This document shows, in pieces, positions 7,265-15,648 of a stretch of 51,721 bases of DNA; the stretch's first letter is position 1, and each line of letters begins with the position of its first letter. The notes under the pieces were generated by a model. The model was not told the origin of the DNA. It ran no database searches and saw only the letters and a list, made by a program, of their open reading frames with translations. The stretch is taken from the NCBI RefSeq assembly GCF_009764265.1, contig NZ_RWIR01000078.1, positions 1 to 51,721 on the forward strand. Direction: 5' to 3'. Origin of the DNA: Pseudomonas sp. PB101. GTDB lineage: Bacteria; Pseudomonadota; Gammaproteobacteria; Pseudomonadales; Pseudomonadaceae. The position numbers were made by a program, and so were the translations under genes.

Positions 7265-8437
7265 ATGGAGTTTGCATTCAGCGACGAACAGGAAATGATC
7301 CGCGCATCGGCCGAGGGATTCCTCGCCGATGTCTCGGATTCTGCCGCCGTGCGCGCGGCAATGGTCAGCGAACGGGGGTTCGACGAAGCCCTCTGGCAGC
7401 GGTTGTGCCAGGAAATGTACTGGCCGGCCATTCATATCCCCGAAACCTACGGCGGTCTGGGCCTCGGCTATGTCGAGCTGACGATCCTGCTGGAGCAGAT
7501 GGGCCGGCGTTTGCTGTGCTCGCCGTTTTTTGCCACCGCCTGCATGGCCACGCCCGCGCTATTGCTGGCGGCCAATGATGAGCAGAAGCAGCGCTGGTTG
7601 CCGTCGATCGCCGACGGCAGCGTGACCGCGACCCTGGCGTTCAGCAGTGCCAATGGCTGGTCCGCCGACGACGTCCAGGCAACGGTGGTGGCGGAGGGTG
7701 ACGGTTTTGTCCTCGACGGCTCCCTCAAGCATGTGCTCGACGGGCAGGGTGCTGACCTGTTGATCATTGCCGCGCGGCAACCCGGCTCGACCGGTGAAAC
7801 CGGCATCAGCCTGTTTGCCGTCAGCGCCGAGCGGGCCGGCATCGAGCGGCAGATGCTGCCGACCATGGACCAGACCCGACGCCAGGCGCGGATCCAGCTC
7901 AAGGGCCTGTACCTTGAAGCCGACTGCCTGCTGGGAGAATTCGGCAGTGGTTGGCCGCACCTCGAGCGGGTCCTGCAACTGGCCTGCATCGGCCTGGCTG
8001 CCGAGCAGACCGGCGGCGCGCAACAGGTGCTCGACCTCAGCGTGGCCTACATGCAGGAACGCCAGCAATTCGGCCGTCCGATTGCCAGCTTCCAGGCCCT
8101 CAAGCACCGCGCCGCCGACATGATGCTGCAAGTCGAGTGTGCGCGTTCGGCCAGTTACTACGCCGCGTGCGTGGCCCAGGAAGTCCTCGACCCGCAGGGC
8201 GATCCGCAGGTCGCGGCCGAACTGCCGCTGGCGGCGGCGCTGGCCAAGGCGCAGTGCTCGGAAACCTATTTCCACTGCGCCTCCGAATCCATCCAGTTGC
8301 ACGGCGGTGTCGGTTTCACCTGGGAATACGACCCGCACCTCTACTTCAAGCGCGCCCGCGCCAGCGAGAGCTTCCTCGGGCTACCGGCCTGGCATCGCGA
8401 GCGCATTGCTTCGGTGATTCTGGGAGAGCAGCCATGA
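7265..8437 (+). CDS. Acyl-CoA dehydrogenase, subunit of a two-gene pair
   Basis: The 390-aa protein is an FAD acyl-CoA dehydrogenase (ACAD): helical N-domain (MEFAFSDEQEMIRASAEGFL), middle beta domain, and C-terminal helical domain with RQQFGRPIASFQALKHRAAD and the ending QLHGGVGFTWEYDPHLYFKR. That ending is of the type found in one partner of the alpha2beta2 steroid ACADs, such as the Mycobacterium FadE heteromers. It overlaps the second ACAD gene by four bases (ATGA), consistent with an obligate pair. It probably desaturates a CoA ester of a ring C/D intermediate. I chose ATG 7265 over a start at 7208, because family homology begins there. Confidence 0.85.
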   Translation: MEFAFSDEQEMIRASAEGFLADVSDSAAVRAAMVSERGFDEALWQRLCQEMYWPAIHIPETYGGLGLGYVELTILLEQMGRRLLCSPFFATACMATPALLLAANDEQKQRWLPSIADGSVTATLAFSSANGWSADDVQATVVAEGDGFVLDGSLKHVLDGQGADLLIIAARQPGSTGETGISLFAVSAERAGIERQMLPTMDQTRRQARIQLKGLYLEADCLLGEFGSGWPHLERVLQLACIGLAAEQTGGAQQVLDLSVAYMQERQQFGRPIASFQALKHRAADMMLQVECARSASYYAACVAQEVLDPQGDPQVAAELPLAAALAKAQCSETYFHCASESIQLHGGVGFTWEYDPHLYFKRARASESFLGLPAWHRERIASVILGEQP

Positions 8438-9627
8438 AAATCAGTTTCAGCGAGCAAGACGAACGCTTCCGCCAGGAAGTCGCCGACTGGATGAGCGCCA
8501 ACCTCTGCGGCGAATTCGAAGCCTTGCGTTTTCGCGGCGGTCCGGGCGACGAGCACATGTTTCCCGAAGAGCGCAAAGCCTGGGAGCGCAAACTCGCCGA
8601 GGGTGGCTGGACTTGTGTCGGCTGGGCGCTGGAGCATGGCGGGCGTGGCCTGTCGATCACCCGGCAAGTGATCTTCCACGAAGAGTATGCCCGCGTTGGC
8701 GGCCCCGGTCGCATGGGCCACATCGGCGAAGGCCTGGCCGGGCCGACCATTGCCGCGTTCGGCACGGTCGAGCAGCAACAGCGCTTTTTGCCGGGGATCG
8801 TCAGCGGTACGTCGTTCTGGTGCCAGGGCTATTCAGAGCCGGGCGCCGGTTCCGACCTGGCCAACGTCAAGACCCGCGCAACGCTGGATGAAGCCACCGG
8901 CAGTTGGATTATCAATGGCCAGAAAGTCTGGACCTCCCTGGCCCACGAATCGGACTGGTGTTTTGTCATCGCCCGCACCGAACCGGGCAGCGTCGGCCAT
9001 CGCGGCCTGTCGTTCCTGCTGGTGCCGATGGCCCAGGCTGAAATCAGCGTGCGACCGATCGAGCAACTGACCGGCACCTCGGAATTCAACGAAGTGTTCT
9101 TCGACGATGCCCGCACCGACGCCGCCAACATCATCGGCGCGCCGGGCGATGGCTGGAAGATCGCCATGGCGCTGCTGGGTTTCGAGCGGGGCGTGTCGAC
9201 CCTCGGCCAGCAGATGCAGTTTCAGAACGAACTCAACGAAATCATCGCCATTGCCAAGGCCAACGGCGCCGACCGCGATCCGATCCTGCGTCAGCGCCTG
9301 GCCGAAGCCTGGAGCGGGCTGCGGATCATGCGCTACAACTCGTTGCGCATGCTCTCGGGTAGCCAGGACGGTTCGCTGCGCAAAGAGGCGACCATCTACA
9401 AGCTGTTCTGGTCGACCTGGCACGCCAGCCTCGGCAAGTTGGCGATGGACGTGCTTGGCGCCGAGGCGGAACTGCTCGAAGCCGCGCCTTACCAGTTGAC
9501 CCGTTTGCAGTCGCTGTACCTGTTCAGCCGCGCCGACACCCTGTACGGCGGCAGCAACGAAATCCAGCGCAACATCATCGCCGAGCGTGCCCTGGGCATG
9601 CCCAAAGAGCCGCGTCCGCGCGCCTGA
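8434..9627 (+). CDS. Acyl-CoA dehydrogenase, partner subunit
   Basis: This 397-aa ACAD begins MKISFSEQDERFRQEVADWM. It contains the flavin/substrate region FWCQGYSEPGAGSDLANVKT and WIINGQKVWTS, and ends with LYGGSNEIQRNIIAERALGM, the segment complementary to that of the preceding protein. The two genes overlap by ATGA. By analogy with steroid FadE pairs they should form one heterotetrameric enzyme introducing an alpha-beta double bond into a bicyclic or ring-opened steroid CoA ester. The exact substrate cannot be told from sequence. Confidence 0.85.
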   Translation: MKISFSEQDERFRQEVADWMSANLCGEFEALRFRGGPGDEHMFPEERKAWERKLAEGGWTCVGWALEHGGRGLSITRQVIFHEEYARVGGPGRMGHIGEGLAGPTIAAFGTVEQQQRFLPGIVSGTSFWCQGYSEPGAGSDLANVKTRATLDEATGSWIINGQKVWTSLAHESDWCFVIARTEPGSVGHRGLSFLLVPMAQAEISVRPIEQLTGTSEFNEVFFDDARTDAANIIGAPGDGWKIAMALLGFERGVSTLGQQMQFQNELNEIIAIAKANGADRDPILRQRLAEAWSGLRIMRYNSLRMLSGSQDGSLRKEATIYKLFWSTWHASLGKLAMDVLGAEAELLEAAPYQLTRLQSLYLFSRADTLYGGSNEIQRNIIAERALGMPKEPRPRA

Positions 9628-9640
9628 AAGGAGAGAGTTC

Positions 9641-10423
9641 ATGTCTGTACCTCAATATGTTGAAGGTCGCGGCCTGCTGCGCGGCAAGTCGGTGCTGATC
9701 ACCGCCGCCGCCGGCGCCGGGATCGGTTTTTCCGCCGCCGTGCGCGCCGCCGAAGAAGGTTGCTGCGCGCTGATGATCAGCGATATCCACGAAGGCCGGC
9801 TGGCCGAAGCGGTGCTGAAAATCCGCGAAACCACCGGGCTGCAACAGGTCTTCGGCCAGGTCTGCAACGTCGCCGACGAAGCCCAGGTGCAAAACCTGAT
9901 TGCCTGCGCCGAGCGCGACCTGCAAGGGGTCGATGTGTTGATCAACAACGCCGGTCTCGGCGGCTCGCGCCTGCTGGTGGACATGGCCGACGAAGAGTGG
10001 AATCGGGTCATCGACGTGACGCTCACCGGCACCATGCGCATGACCCGCGCCATGCTGCCGAAAATGATGGAGCGGCGTGCCGGGGTGATCGTCAACAACG
10101 CTTCGGTGCTGGGCTGGCGTGCGCAGAAAGAACAGGCGCACTACGCCGCCGCCAAGGCCGGCGTGATGGCGCTGACCCGCTGTGCAGCGGTCGAGGCCGC
10201 CGACTACGGCATCCGCATCAACGCGGTCAGCCCGAGCATTGCCCTGCACGATTTCCTGCGCAAATCCGCGCCCCAGGCGGTGCTCGATCAACTCGCCGCC
10301 AACGAAGCGTTCGGCCGCGCCGCCGAAGTCTGGGAAGTGGCCAACGTGATGATGTTCCTGGCCAGCGACTACAGCTCCTACATGACCGGCGAAGTGTTGT
10401 CGGTGTCCAGCCAGAGGGCGTGA
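9641..10423 (+). CDS. SDR-family oxidoreductase
   Basis: The 260-aa short-chain dehydrogenase has the cofactor loop TAAAGAGIGFS near residue 21, NNAG in the central strand and the catalytic HYAAAKAG with a serine in NNASVLG. It follows the ACAD pair and precedes a MaoC hydratase and a thiolase, so it could supply the hydroxyacyl-CoA dehydrogenase step of one beta-oxidation turn. Alternatively it may oxidise a ring hydroxyl, the role of IpdF in actinobacteria. GGAGAG precedes the ATG. Confidence 0.8.
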   Translation: MSVPQYVEGRGLLRGKSVLITAAAGAGIGFSAAVRAAEEGCCALMISDIHEGRLAEAVLKIRETTGLQQVFGQVCNVADEAQVQNLIACAERDLQGVDVLINNAGLGGSRLLVDMADEEWNRVIDVTLTGTMRMTRAMLPKMMERRAGVIVNNASVLGWRAQKEQAHYAAAKAGVMALTRCAAVEAADYGIRINAVSPSIALHDFLRKSAPQAVLDQLAANEAFGRAAEVWEVANVMMFLASDYSSYMTGEVLSVSSQRA

Positions 10424-10425
10424 CC

Positions 10426-10884
10426 ATGCCACGTATTTTCGATACGCCGATGGCCTTGTTCGACGCCGTGGGGCAGGCGCTCGGTGTCAGCGACTGGCTG
10501 CTGCTGGATCAGGCCCGAATCAATCTGTTTGCCGACGCCACCGGTGATCACCAGTGGATTCACGTCGATCCGGTCAAGGCCGCCAGCGGTCCGTTTGGCG
10601 CCTGCATTGCCCACGGCTATCTGAGCCTGTCACTGGTGAACCTGTTCTTGCCGCAGATCGTCGAGGTCCGTGGCCTGGCCATGGGCGTCAATTACGGCTG
10701 CGAGCGGGTGCGCTTCCCTTCGGTGGTGCGCGTCGGTTCGCGGGTGCGCGGCAGTGCGCAATTGACTGCGGTCGAGGAAGTGAAGGGCGGCGTGCAGGTG
10801 ACCATTCGCGTCAGCGTCGAAATCGACGGCGAGGAACGTCCAGGCTGTGTGGTCGACACCATCAGCCGTTACTACCCAGCCTAA
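10426..10884 (+). CDS. MaoC-like enoyl-CoA hydratase
   Basis: The 152-aa single hot-dog-fold protein carries the hydratase-2 motif FADATGDHQWIHVDP, with the catalytic Asp and His, and the second signature GPFGACIAHGYLSLSL. It should hydrate an enoyl-CoA made by the upstream dehydrogenase pair. Two base pairs separate it from the SDR, and a thiolase follows, so the block 7265-12118 contains a full beta-oxidation set (dehydrogenase, hydratase, alcohol dehydrogenase, thiolase). Confidence 0.85.
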   Translation: MPRIFDTPMALFDAVGQALGVSDWLLLDQARINLFADATGDHQWIHVDPVKAASGPFGACIAHGYLSLSLVNLFLPQIVEVRGLAMGVNYGCERVRFPSVVRVGSRVRGSAQLTAVEEVKGGVQVTIRVSVEIDGEERPGCVVDTISRYYPA

Positions 10885-10915
10885 GCCTGTCAGCAGAATT
10901 TTCGAGGAATTGAGC

Positions 10916-12118
10916 ATGAAAGAAGCCGTCATCGTTTCGACCGCCCGTACTCCGATCGGCAAGGCCTTTCGCGGAGCCTTCAACGACACCGAAGCCCCAC
11001 AACTGGGCGGCCACGTGGTGCGCGAAGCCGTGCGTCGTGCCGGCATCGAGCCGGGAGAAGTGGACGACGTGATCATCGGCGCCGCGGCGCAGCAGGGCAC
11101 CCAGTCGTATAACCTGGGGCGCCTGTGCGCGATTGCCGGTGGCTTGCCGACTTCCGTCGCCGGGATGGCCGTCGAGCGCCAGTGCTCGTCGGGCCTGATG
11201 AGCATCGCCATGGCCGCCAAAGGCATCATGTGCGACGAAATCGACATCGCCGTGGCCGGTGGCCTGGAGTCGATTTCCCTGGTGCAGAACAAGCACAAAA
11301 ACCTGTATCGCAACCAGTCCAGCCTGGTGCTCGACCTCGATCCGCACGCTTACATCCCGATGATCGAAACCGCCGAGATCGTCTCCGCGCGTTATGGCAT
11401 CTCCCGCGACGAGCAGGACGAATACAGCTACCAGAGCCAGCTGCGTACCGCACAAGCCCAGAGCGCCGGGCGCTTCGACCGTGAGCTCGCACCGCTGGCC
11501 AGCCGCAAGGCACTGTTCGACAAGGCCACCGGTGAAACCAGTTATGAAACTCTCACCTTGCTGCGCGACGAGTGCAACCGCATCGACACCACCCTCGAGA
11601 GCCTGAAGGCGCTGGAGCCGGTATGGCCGGGCGGTCAGTGGAGCGAAAAGGGGCGTTTCATCACTGCCGGCAATGCCTCGCAGTTGTCCGACGGTGCGTC
11701 GGCGTCAGTGTTGATGAGCGCGAAAATGGCCGAGAAACGTGGCCTGGAACCGCTGGGCATTTATCGCGGCATGGCGGTCGCCGGCTGCAACTCCGACGAG
11801 ATGGGCATCGGCCCGATCTACGCCATTCCCAAGCTGCTCAAGCGCCACGGCCTGACCATGGATCATATCGGCCTGTGGGAGTTGAACGAAGCGTTCGCCT
11901 GTCAGGTGCTGTACTGCCGCGACACCCTGGGCATTCCGGCCGAGCGTCTGAACGTCAACGGCGGGGCGATTTCCATCGGCCATCCGTTCGGCATGTCCGG
12001 GGCGCGGATGGTCGGCCACGCATTGATCGAAGGCCAGCGCCGCGGTCTGCGTTATGTGGTGGTGAGCATGTGCATCGGTGGCGGCATGGGCGCGGCAGCC
12101 CTGTTCGAGGTGGTCTGA
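10916..12118 (+). CDS. Thiolase (acyl-CoA acetyl/propionyltransferase)
   Basis: The 400-aa protein is a standard thiolase with the complete catalytic set: Cys90 in VERQCSSG, His356 in SIGHPFGMSG and Cys386 in SMCIGGGMG. The start MKEAVIVSTARTPIGKAFRG is supported by GAGGAA upstream. In this cluster it probably cleaves a beta-ketoacyl-CoA from ring C/D catabolism, a role filled by FadA6 in Mycobacterium, but orthology to FadA6 is not certain. It directly abuts the next gene, a ketosteroid isomerase. Confidence 0.88.
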   Translation: MKEAVIVSTARTPIGKAFRGAFNDTEAPQLGGHVVREAVRRAGIEPGEVDDVIIGAAAQQGTQSYNLGRLCAIAGGLPTSVAGMAVERQCSSGLMSIAMAAKGIMCDEIDIAVAGGLESISLVQNKHKNLYRNQSSLVLDLDPHAYIPMIETAEIVSARYGISRDEQDEYSYQSQLRTAQAQSAGRFDRELAPLASRKALFDKATGETSYETLTLLRDECNRIDTTLESLKALEPVWPGGQWSEKGRFITAGNASQLSDGASASVLMSAKMAEKRGLEPLGIYRGMAVAGCNSDEMGIGPIYAIPKLLKRHGLTMDHIGLWELNEAFACQVLYCRDTLGIPAERLNVNGGAISIGHPFGMSGARMVGHALIEGQRRGLRYVVVSMCIGGGMGAAALFEVV

Positions 12119-12508
12119 ATGATCAGCGCACAGCAGATTCAGGCGACCATGGCGCGTTATGTCGAGCTGGTGGATGCCGGCGACATCGACGGCATTCTCG
12201 CGCTCTACGCCAGTAACGCTACCGTGGAAGACCCGGTCGGCCAGGCGCCGTTGCAGGGCATCGACGCTATCGCGCGTTTCTACCGTGAAGGGTTGGGGGC
12301 GATGAACGTCTGCGCCACCCAAACCGGCCCGGTGCGCGCGACGCTCAACGGTTGCGGCGCGATGCCGTTCCGGGTCGACATGGAGTGGGGCGGGCAGCCC
12401 TGCTCGCTGCACGTGATCGATGTGATGGAGTTCGATGCCGACGGCAAGATCCGTTCGATGAAAGCCTTCTGGAGTGAAGTCAACGTGACGGCGCGAGGTG
12501 CAGCATGA
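12119..12508 (+). CDS. Steroid Delta5-3-ketosteroid isomerase (KSI)
   Basis: The 129-aa NTF2-fold protein has all three residues that define ketosteroid isomerase: Tyr14 (MARYVELVDAGD), Asp38 (ATVEDPVG) and Asp101 (HVIDVMEFDADGKI), aligned with Tyr14/Asp38/Asp99 of the Comamonas enzyme. It should shift a Delta5 double bond to Delta4 in 3-ketosteroids, supplying the substrate for KstD and Ksh enzymes. The gene starts immediately after the thiolase stop and overlaps the next gene by ATGA. The catalytic residues make this a firm assignment within an otherwise diverse SnoaL-like superfamily. Confidence 0.88.
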   Translation: MISAQQIQATMARYVELVDAGDIDGILALYASNATVEDPVGQAPLQGIDAIARFYREGLGAMNVCATQTGPVRATLNGCGAMPFRVDMEWGGQPCSLHVIDVMEFDADGKIRSMKAFWSEVNVTARGAA

Positions 12509-12939
12509 ATCTGGAGCAGCGGGTCGCCCGCCTGGAAGCGCTGGAGGACATCCGCCAGCTCAAGCATCGCTACCTCAATGCCTGCGACCTCAAGCAGGTC
12601 GAGGTGATTGCCGATTGCTTCGCCGAAGGTGAAGTGCTGATCGATTACGGGCCGCTGGGGATCTTTCGCGAGCGCGACAGTTTTGTCGCGCTGTACCGCG
12701 AACTGGCCTGCCATGCGCGGGTGATCGACCTGCATCACGGCGCCAACCCGGAAATCGAAGTGCTGAGCGAGGATCAGGCCCAGGGCCGTTGGGCCCTGTG
12801 GTATTTCAATGTGGATGGCGAGAGCGGGGCGACGCGGCAGCTGGGCGGGTTCTATCAGGACCGTTACCAGCGCATCGCCGGCCAATGGAAGATCATCGCC
12901 ACCTGCTTTACCGCTCACTCGGAAGTAGCGCGTCCCTGA
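12505..12939 (+). CDS. SnoaL-like/NTF2-fold protein
   Basis: The 144-aa protein has the SnoaL_4-type N-terminus VARLEALEDIRQLKHRYLNA and a C-terminal beta sheet (RWALWYFNVDGE, YQDRYQRIAGQWKI). It lacks the KSI Tyr/Asp/Asp pattern, so it is probably not a second isomerase. Similar proteins act as hydratases or dehydratases on polycyclic substrates. It is the last gene of the operon starting at 7265 and overlaps the KSI gene by four bases, so a steroid-related role is likely but unproven. Confidence 0.75.
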   Translation: MNLEQRVARLEALEDIRQLKHRYLNACDLKQVEVIADCFAEGEVLIDYGPLGIFRERDSFVALYRELACHARVIDLHHGANPEIEVLSEDQAQGRWALWYFNVDGESGATRQLGGFYQDRYQRIAGQWKIIATCFTAHSEVARP

Positions 12940-12944
12940 AGCAC

Positions 12945-13250
12945 CTGTGGGAGCTGGCTTGCCAGCGATGGCGACATGTCAGGCAACATCAATGTTGAAT
13001 GTGCCGGCCTCATCGCCGGCAAGCCAGCTCCCACAGTTTTTGCGGTGAGCCTGGAATTTGCGGACGACCCAATTCACTGTGGGAGCTGGCTTGCCAGCGA
13101 TGGCGACATGTCAGGCAACATCAATGTTGGATGTGCTGGCCTCATCGCCGGCAAGCCAGCTCCTACAGTTTTTGTGGTGAGCCTGGCATTTGCGGACGAC
13201 CCGATTCCCTGTGGGCTTGCCAGCGATGGCGGTGTGTCAGGCGACATCTA
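12945..13250. repeat. Tandem BIME array, 132-bp period
   Basis: CTGTGGG starts at 12945, 13077 and 13209, an exact 132-bp period. Two units are full and nearly identical, including the spacer (GGCGACATGTCAGGCAACAT) and inverted REP; the third is truncated and has lost six bases of the REP head. The third unit runs into the 3' end of the minus-strand SRPBCC gene and provides its stop codon. No gene lies in 12940-13236. Confidence 0.85.
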
Positions 13251-13734
13251 TGCGGGAGGTGCTCAACGCCATATCCGGATTCTGCGTCCGGCCGGTTTCG
13301 TAGTAGGCCTTGAGGTTCTCGGTGATCTGCCGCACGACCTTGTTGAAGGCCTTGGCCAACAACCTCTCAAACAGCCTGCCACCGCGCAGGCTGTAGCGCA
13401 TCTGCAGGGTGATGCGGGTCGCATTGCCTTCGGGTTGCAAGGCGTAGCTGAACGTGGCTTCGCGAAACGGGAAGGGCGAGCCATTGGTGCCTTTATGCAA
13501 AAGCAATTCGAAGCCGGTGCCTTCCTGCCATTGCATCACGCTTTCATCCAGGAACTGGCCACCCTTGCGCAGCACTCGGCGACTGGCGCCAACGCCTTCG
13601 TGTGCGCCGGGGTGAAAGTGGCAACCGGTGAGCCCCGGCACATAGTGCGGGGCCAGGCTCAGGTCGCGCAGTTTGGCCCACGCCACCTGGGGAGACAGCT
13701 CAAGTCGTACGCTGTGGCTGGCAATTGCGGACAT
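13237..13734 (-). CDS. SRPBCC-family (START/polyketide cyclase-like) protein
   Basis: The 165-aa protein shows a SRPBCC helix-grip layout: N-terminal strand SHSVRLELSPQVAWAKLRDL, central strands, and a long C-terminal helix (LFERLLAKAFNKVVRQITEN). The fold binds hydrophobic ligands, so a steroid-intermediate binding or cyclase-type role is plausible, though no activity can be assigned. The start is supported by AGGAG before ATG 13734. Its last residues (RIDVA) and stop are encoded by BIME spacer DNA, so the natural C-terminus may have been replaced. It forms a two-gene operon with the SDR at 13748-14524. Confidence 0.75.
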   Translation of the reverse strand: MSAIASHSVRLELSPQVAWAKLRDLSLAPHYVPGLTGCHFHPGAHEGVGASRRVLRKGGQFLDESVMQWQEGTGFELLLHKGTNGSPFPFREATFSYALQPEGNATRITLQMRYSLRGGRLFERLLAKAFNKVVRQITENLKAYYETGRTQNPDMALSTSRIDVA

Positions 13735-13747
13735 GTCGGGGCTCCTG

Positions 13748-14524
13748 TCATGAATGGGGTTGGGCTGCATCGAGAAACGCCGGGCGTTCGCCCGCGCCAT
13801 GCACCGCGATGTCCGCGCCGCTGACGTAACGGGCCAGCTTCGAGGCCAGGTACAGGCAGGTATCGCCGATGTCTTCCGGGTTCGCCAGGCGTTGCAACGG
13901 AATGGTCGCCGCCACCCGGGCTATGCCGGCATCGTCACCATAATGCATGGCTGCCTGCTCGGTGAGAATCAGCCCGGCGGTCACGGCGTTGACTCGCACC
14001 TTCGGCGCCCATTCCACCGCCAGTGAGGTGGTCAGGTTCAACAGCCCGGCCTTGGCCGCGCCATAGGCGGCGGTGCCGGGGGAAGGGCGGGTGGCGCTGA
14101 CGCTGCAGATGTTGATGATCGCACCGCCATCGGCCTGGGCCTGCATCACCTGGTTGGCTTGCTGGCACAGGTTCAGCGGCGCGATCAGATTCAGGCGGAT
14201 GATCGCTTCGCTGAAACGCGGCGAGGCCGTGGCGGCATCGGCATTCGGCGAACCGCCGGCGTTGTTGACCAGCACATCGAGGCGACCGAAGCGCTCGACG
14301 ATCTGCGTGATCAGGCCTGCGGATTGCTCGACATCGCGCAGGTCACAGGCCACGAACAATGCCTCGCGTCCGCCGCTGACAGGCAAGGTCTGCGGGGCTT
14401 CGCGACCGCAGATCACCACCTCGGCACCGCAGTCGAGGAAGCGCTGAGTGATACCGCGCCCGACGCCTTTGCCGCCGCCTGTGACCAGTACCACTTTGCC
14501 GTGAAAGTCCATTGGATCAGCCAT
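13748..14524 (-). CDS. SDR-family oxidoreductase
   Basis: The 258-aa SDR has VTGGGKGVGRG for NAD(P) binding, NNAGG, a serine in SVSATRPSPG and the catalytic YGAAKAG. It is the first gene of a two-gene minus-strand operon with the SRPBCC gene 13 bp downstream, and an operator-like box lies 62 bp before its start. In the Mtb steroid region SDRs sit next to echA20/ipdAB, and this could be one of those counterparts. It may oxidise or reduce a ring hydroxyl, but the substrate is unknown. Confidence 0.8.
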   Translation of the reverse strand: MADPMDFHGKVVLVTGGGKGVGRGITQRFLDCGAEVVICGREAPQTLPVSGGREALFVACDLRDVEQSAGLITQIVERFGRLDVLVNNAGGSPNADAATASPRFSEAIIRLNLIAPLNLCQQANQVMQAQADGGAIINICSVSATRPSPGTAAYGAAKAGLLNLTTSLAVEWAPKVRVNAVTAGLILTEQAAMHYGDDAGIARVAATIPLQRLANPEDIGDTCLYLASKLARYVSGADIAVHGAGERPAFLDAAQPHS

Positions 14525-14585
14525 TCGAGTTCTCTTTTTGTCGCTCGGGAATGCTGTCGATGCTAGGTCTGCCGGCCGTGTAATC

Positions 14586-14603
14586 CAACGTCCGATGGGA
14601 CTA
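14586..14603 (-). promoter_or_regulatory. Putative steroid-operon operator box 2
   Basis: CAACGTCCGATGGGACTA; on the minus strand TAGTCC-CATC-GGACGTTG. It is followed 18 bp later, toward the SDR gene at 13748-14524, by the -10-like TAGCAT two bases further on. Confidence 0.7.
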
Positions 14604-14607
14604 GAGA

Positions 14608-14710
14608 CTGTGGGAGCGAGCCTGCTCGCGATGGACGTCAACGATAACGCGCAAAGCCTGATGCCCCGCGGTGTGCTGACGTTTTTCGCGAGCAGGCTCG
14701 CTCCTACAGG
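14608..14710. repeat. BIME (inverted REP pair)
   Basis: GTGGGAGCGAGCCTGCTCGC and its inverse CGCGAGCAGGCTCGCTCCTA are separated by a 50-bp spacer. It sits between two operator boxes that face opposite operons. Confidence 0.8.
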
Positions 14711-14741
14711 GGGGAGGGGGCGTAGTCCAGGAGAGCAGGCG

Positions 14742-14759
14742 TAGTCCTGTCGGACGATG
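14742..14759 (+). promoter_or_regulatory. Putative steroid-operon operator box 3
   Basis: TAGTCCTGTCGGACGATG matches the consensus fully. Eighteen bases after it GGAATAAT occurs, a -10-like sequence, and hsaD starts 58 bp after the box. An extra half-site TAGTCC occurs at 14733. Confidence 0.75.
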
Positions 14760-14817
14760 TTGATGGCCCGGTCCGTCGGAATAATCCCGCTACAACAACA
14801 GGCCGGGAGGACACCTT

Positions 14818-15648
14818 ATGGGCGCTTCAGCGCAAGGGCACTTCGTTACGCTGCCGGATGGTTTGCAGCTGCACTATAAAGACACCGGCGGGAGCGGCGA
14901 ACCGGTGATTTTCATTCACGGCAGCGGGCCGGGCGCCAGCGGTCACAGCAATTTCAAGCAGAACTACCCGGTGTTCGCCGAGGCCGGCTACCGGGTGATT
15001 GTCCCGGATTTGCCGGGCTACGGTGCTTCTGACAAACCCGAGACCCTCTACACCCTGGATTTCTTCGTGGCCGCGCTGAGCGGTCTGCTCGATGCCCTGG
15101 ACATCCAGCGCTGCGTGCTGGTCGGCAATTCCCTGGGCGGTGCGATCGCGATCAAGCTGACCCTCGACCAACCGCAGCGTGTCAGCCGTCTGGTGCTGAT
15201 GGCCCCCGGTGGCCTGATGGAAAAGGAGCAGTACTACCTGCAGATGGAAGGCATCCAGAAAATGGGCGCGGCCTTCGCCAAAGGTGAGCTGAACGATGCA
15301 GCGGGCATGCGTCGCCTGCTGGCTCTGCAACTGTTCGATGAAAGCCTGATCAGCGACGAAACGGTCAACGAGCGCGTGGCCGTGGTGCAGCAGCAGCCGG
15401 TGTGTGTGCTGTCGACCATGCAGGTGCCGAACATGACGTCGCGGCTGGCCGAACTGCAATGCCCGATCCTCGGTTTCTGGGGCATGAACGACAAGTTCTG
15501 CCCGTCCTCCGGAGCCCGGACCATGCTCGAAAACTGCTCCGGTATCCGTTTCGTGATGCTCAGCGAGTGCGGGCACTGGGTCCAGGTCGAACACCGTGAC
15601 TTCTTCAATAGCCAGTGTCTGGCATTCCTTCAGGAGGCCCGCGGATGA
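14818..15648 (+). CDS. hsaD: 4,9-DSHA hydrolase (meta-cleavage C-C hydrolase)
   Basis: The 276-aa alpha/beta hydrolase has the meta-cleavage-product hydrolase signature: oxyanion region HGSGPGASG, nucleophile Ser105 in VGNSLGGA, Asp225 in GMNDKFCP and His253 in ECGHWVQVEH. It should split the ring-A cleavage product 4,5:9,10-diseco-DSHA into HIP (the C/D-ring acid) and a hydroxyhexadienoate. It is the first gene of the hsaD-E-G-F operon, with GGGAGG seven bases before the ATG and an operator box further upstream. It is equivalent to TesD of Comamonas. Confidence 0.93.
   Translation: MGASAQGHFVTLPDGLQLHYKDTGGSGEPVIFIHGSGPGASGHSNFKQNYPVFAEAGYRVIVPDLPGYGASDKPETLYTLDFFVAALSGLLDALDIQRCVLVGNSLGGAIAIKLTLDQPQRVSRLVLMAPGGLMEKEQYYLQMEGIQKMGAAFAKGELNDAAGMRRLLALQLFDESLISDETVNERVAVVQQQPVCVLSTMQVPNMTSRLAELQCPILGFWGMNDKFCPSSGARTMLENCSGIRFVMLSECGHWVQVEHRDFFNSQCLAFLQEARG

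Noticed and set aside
14731..14741. Extra TAGTCC half-site before box 3
   Set aside because: There is no matching GGAC half, so I did not count it as a separate operator, though it might add affinity.
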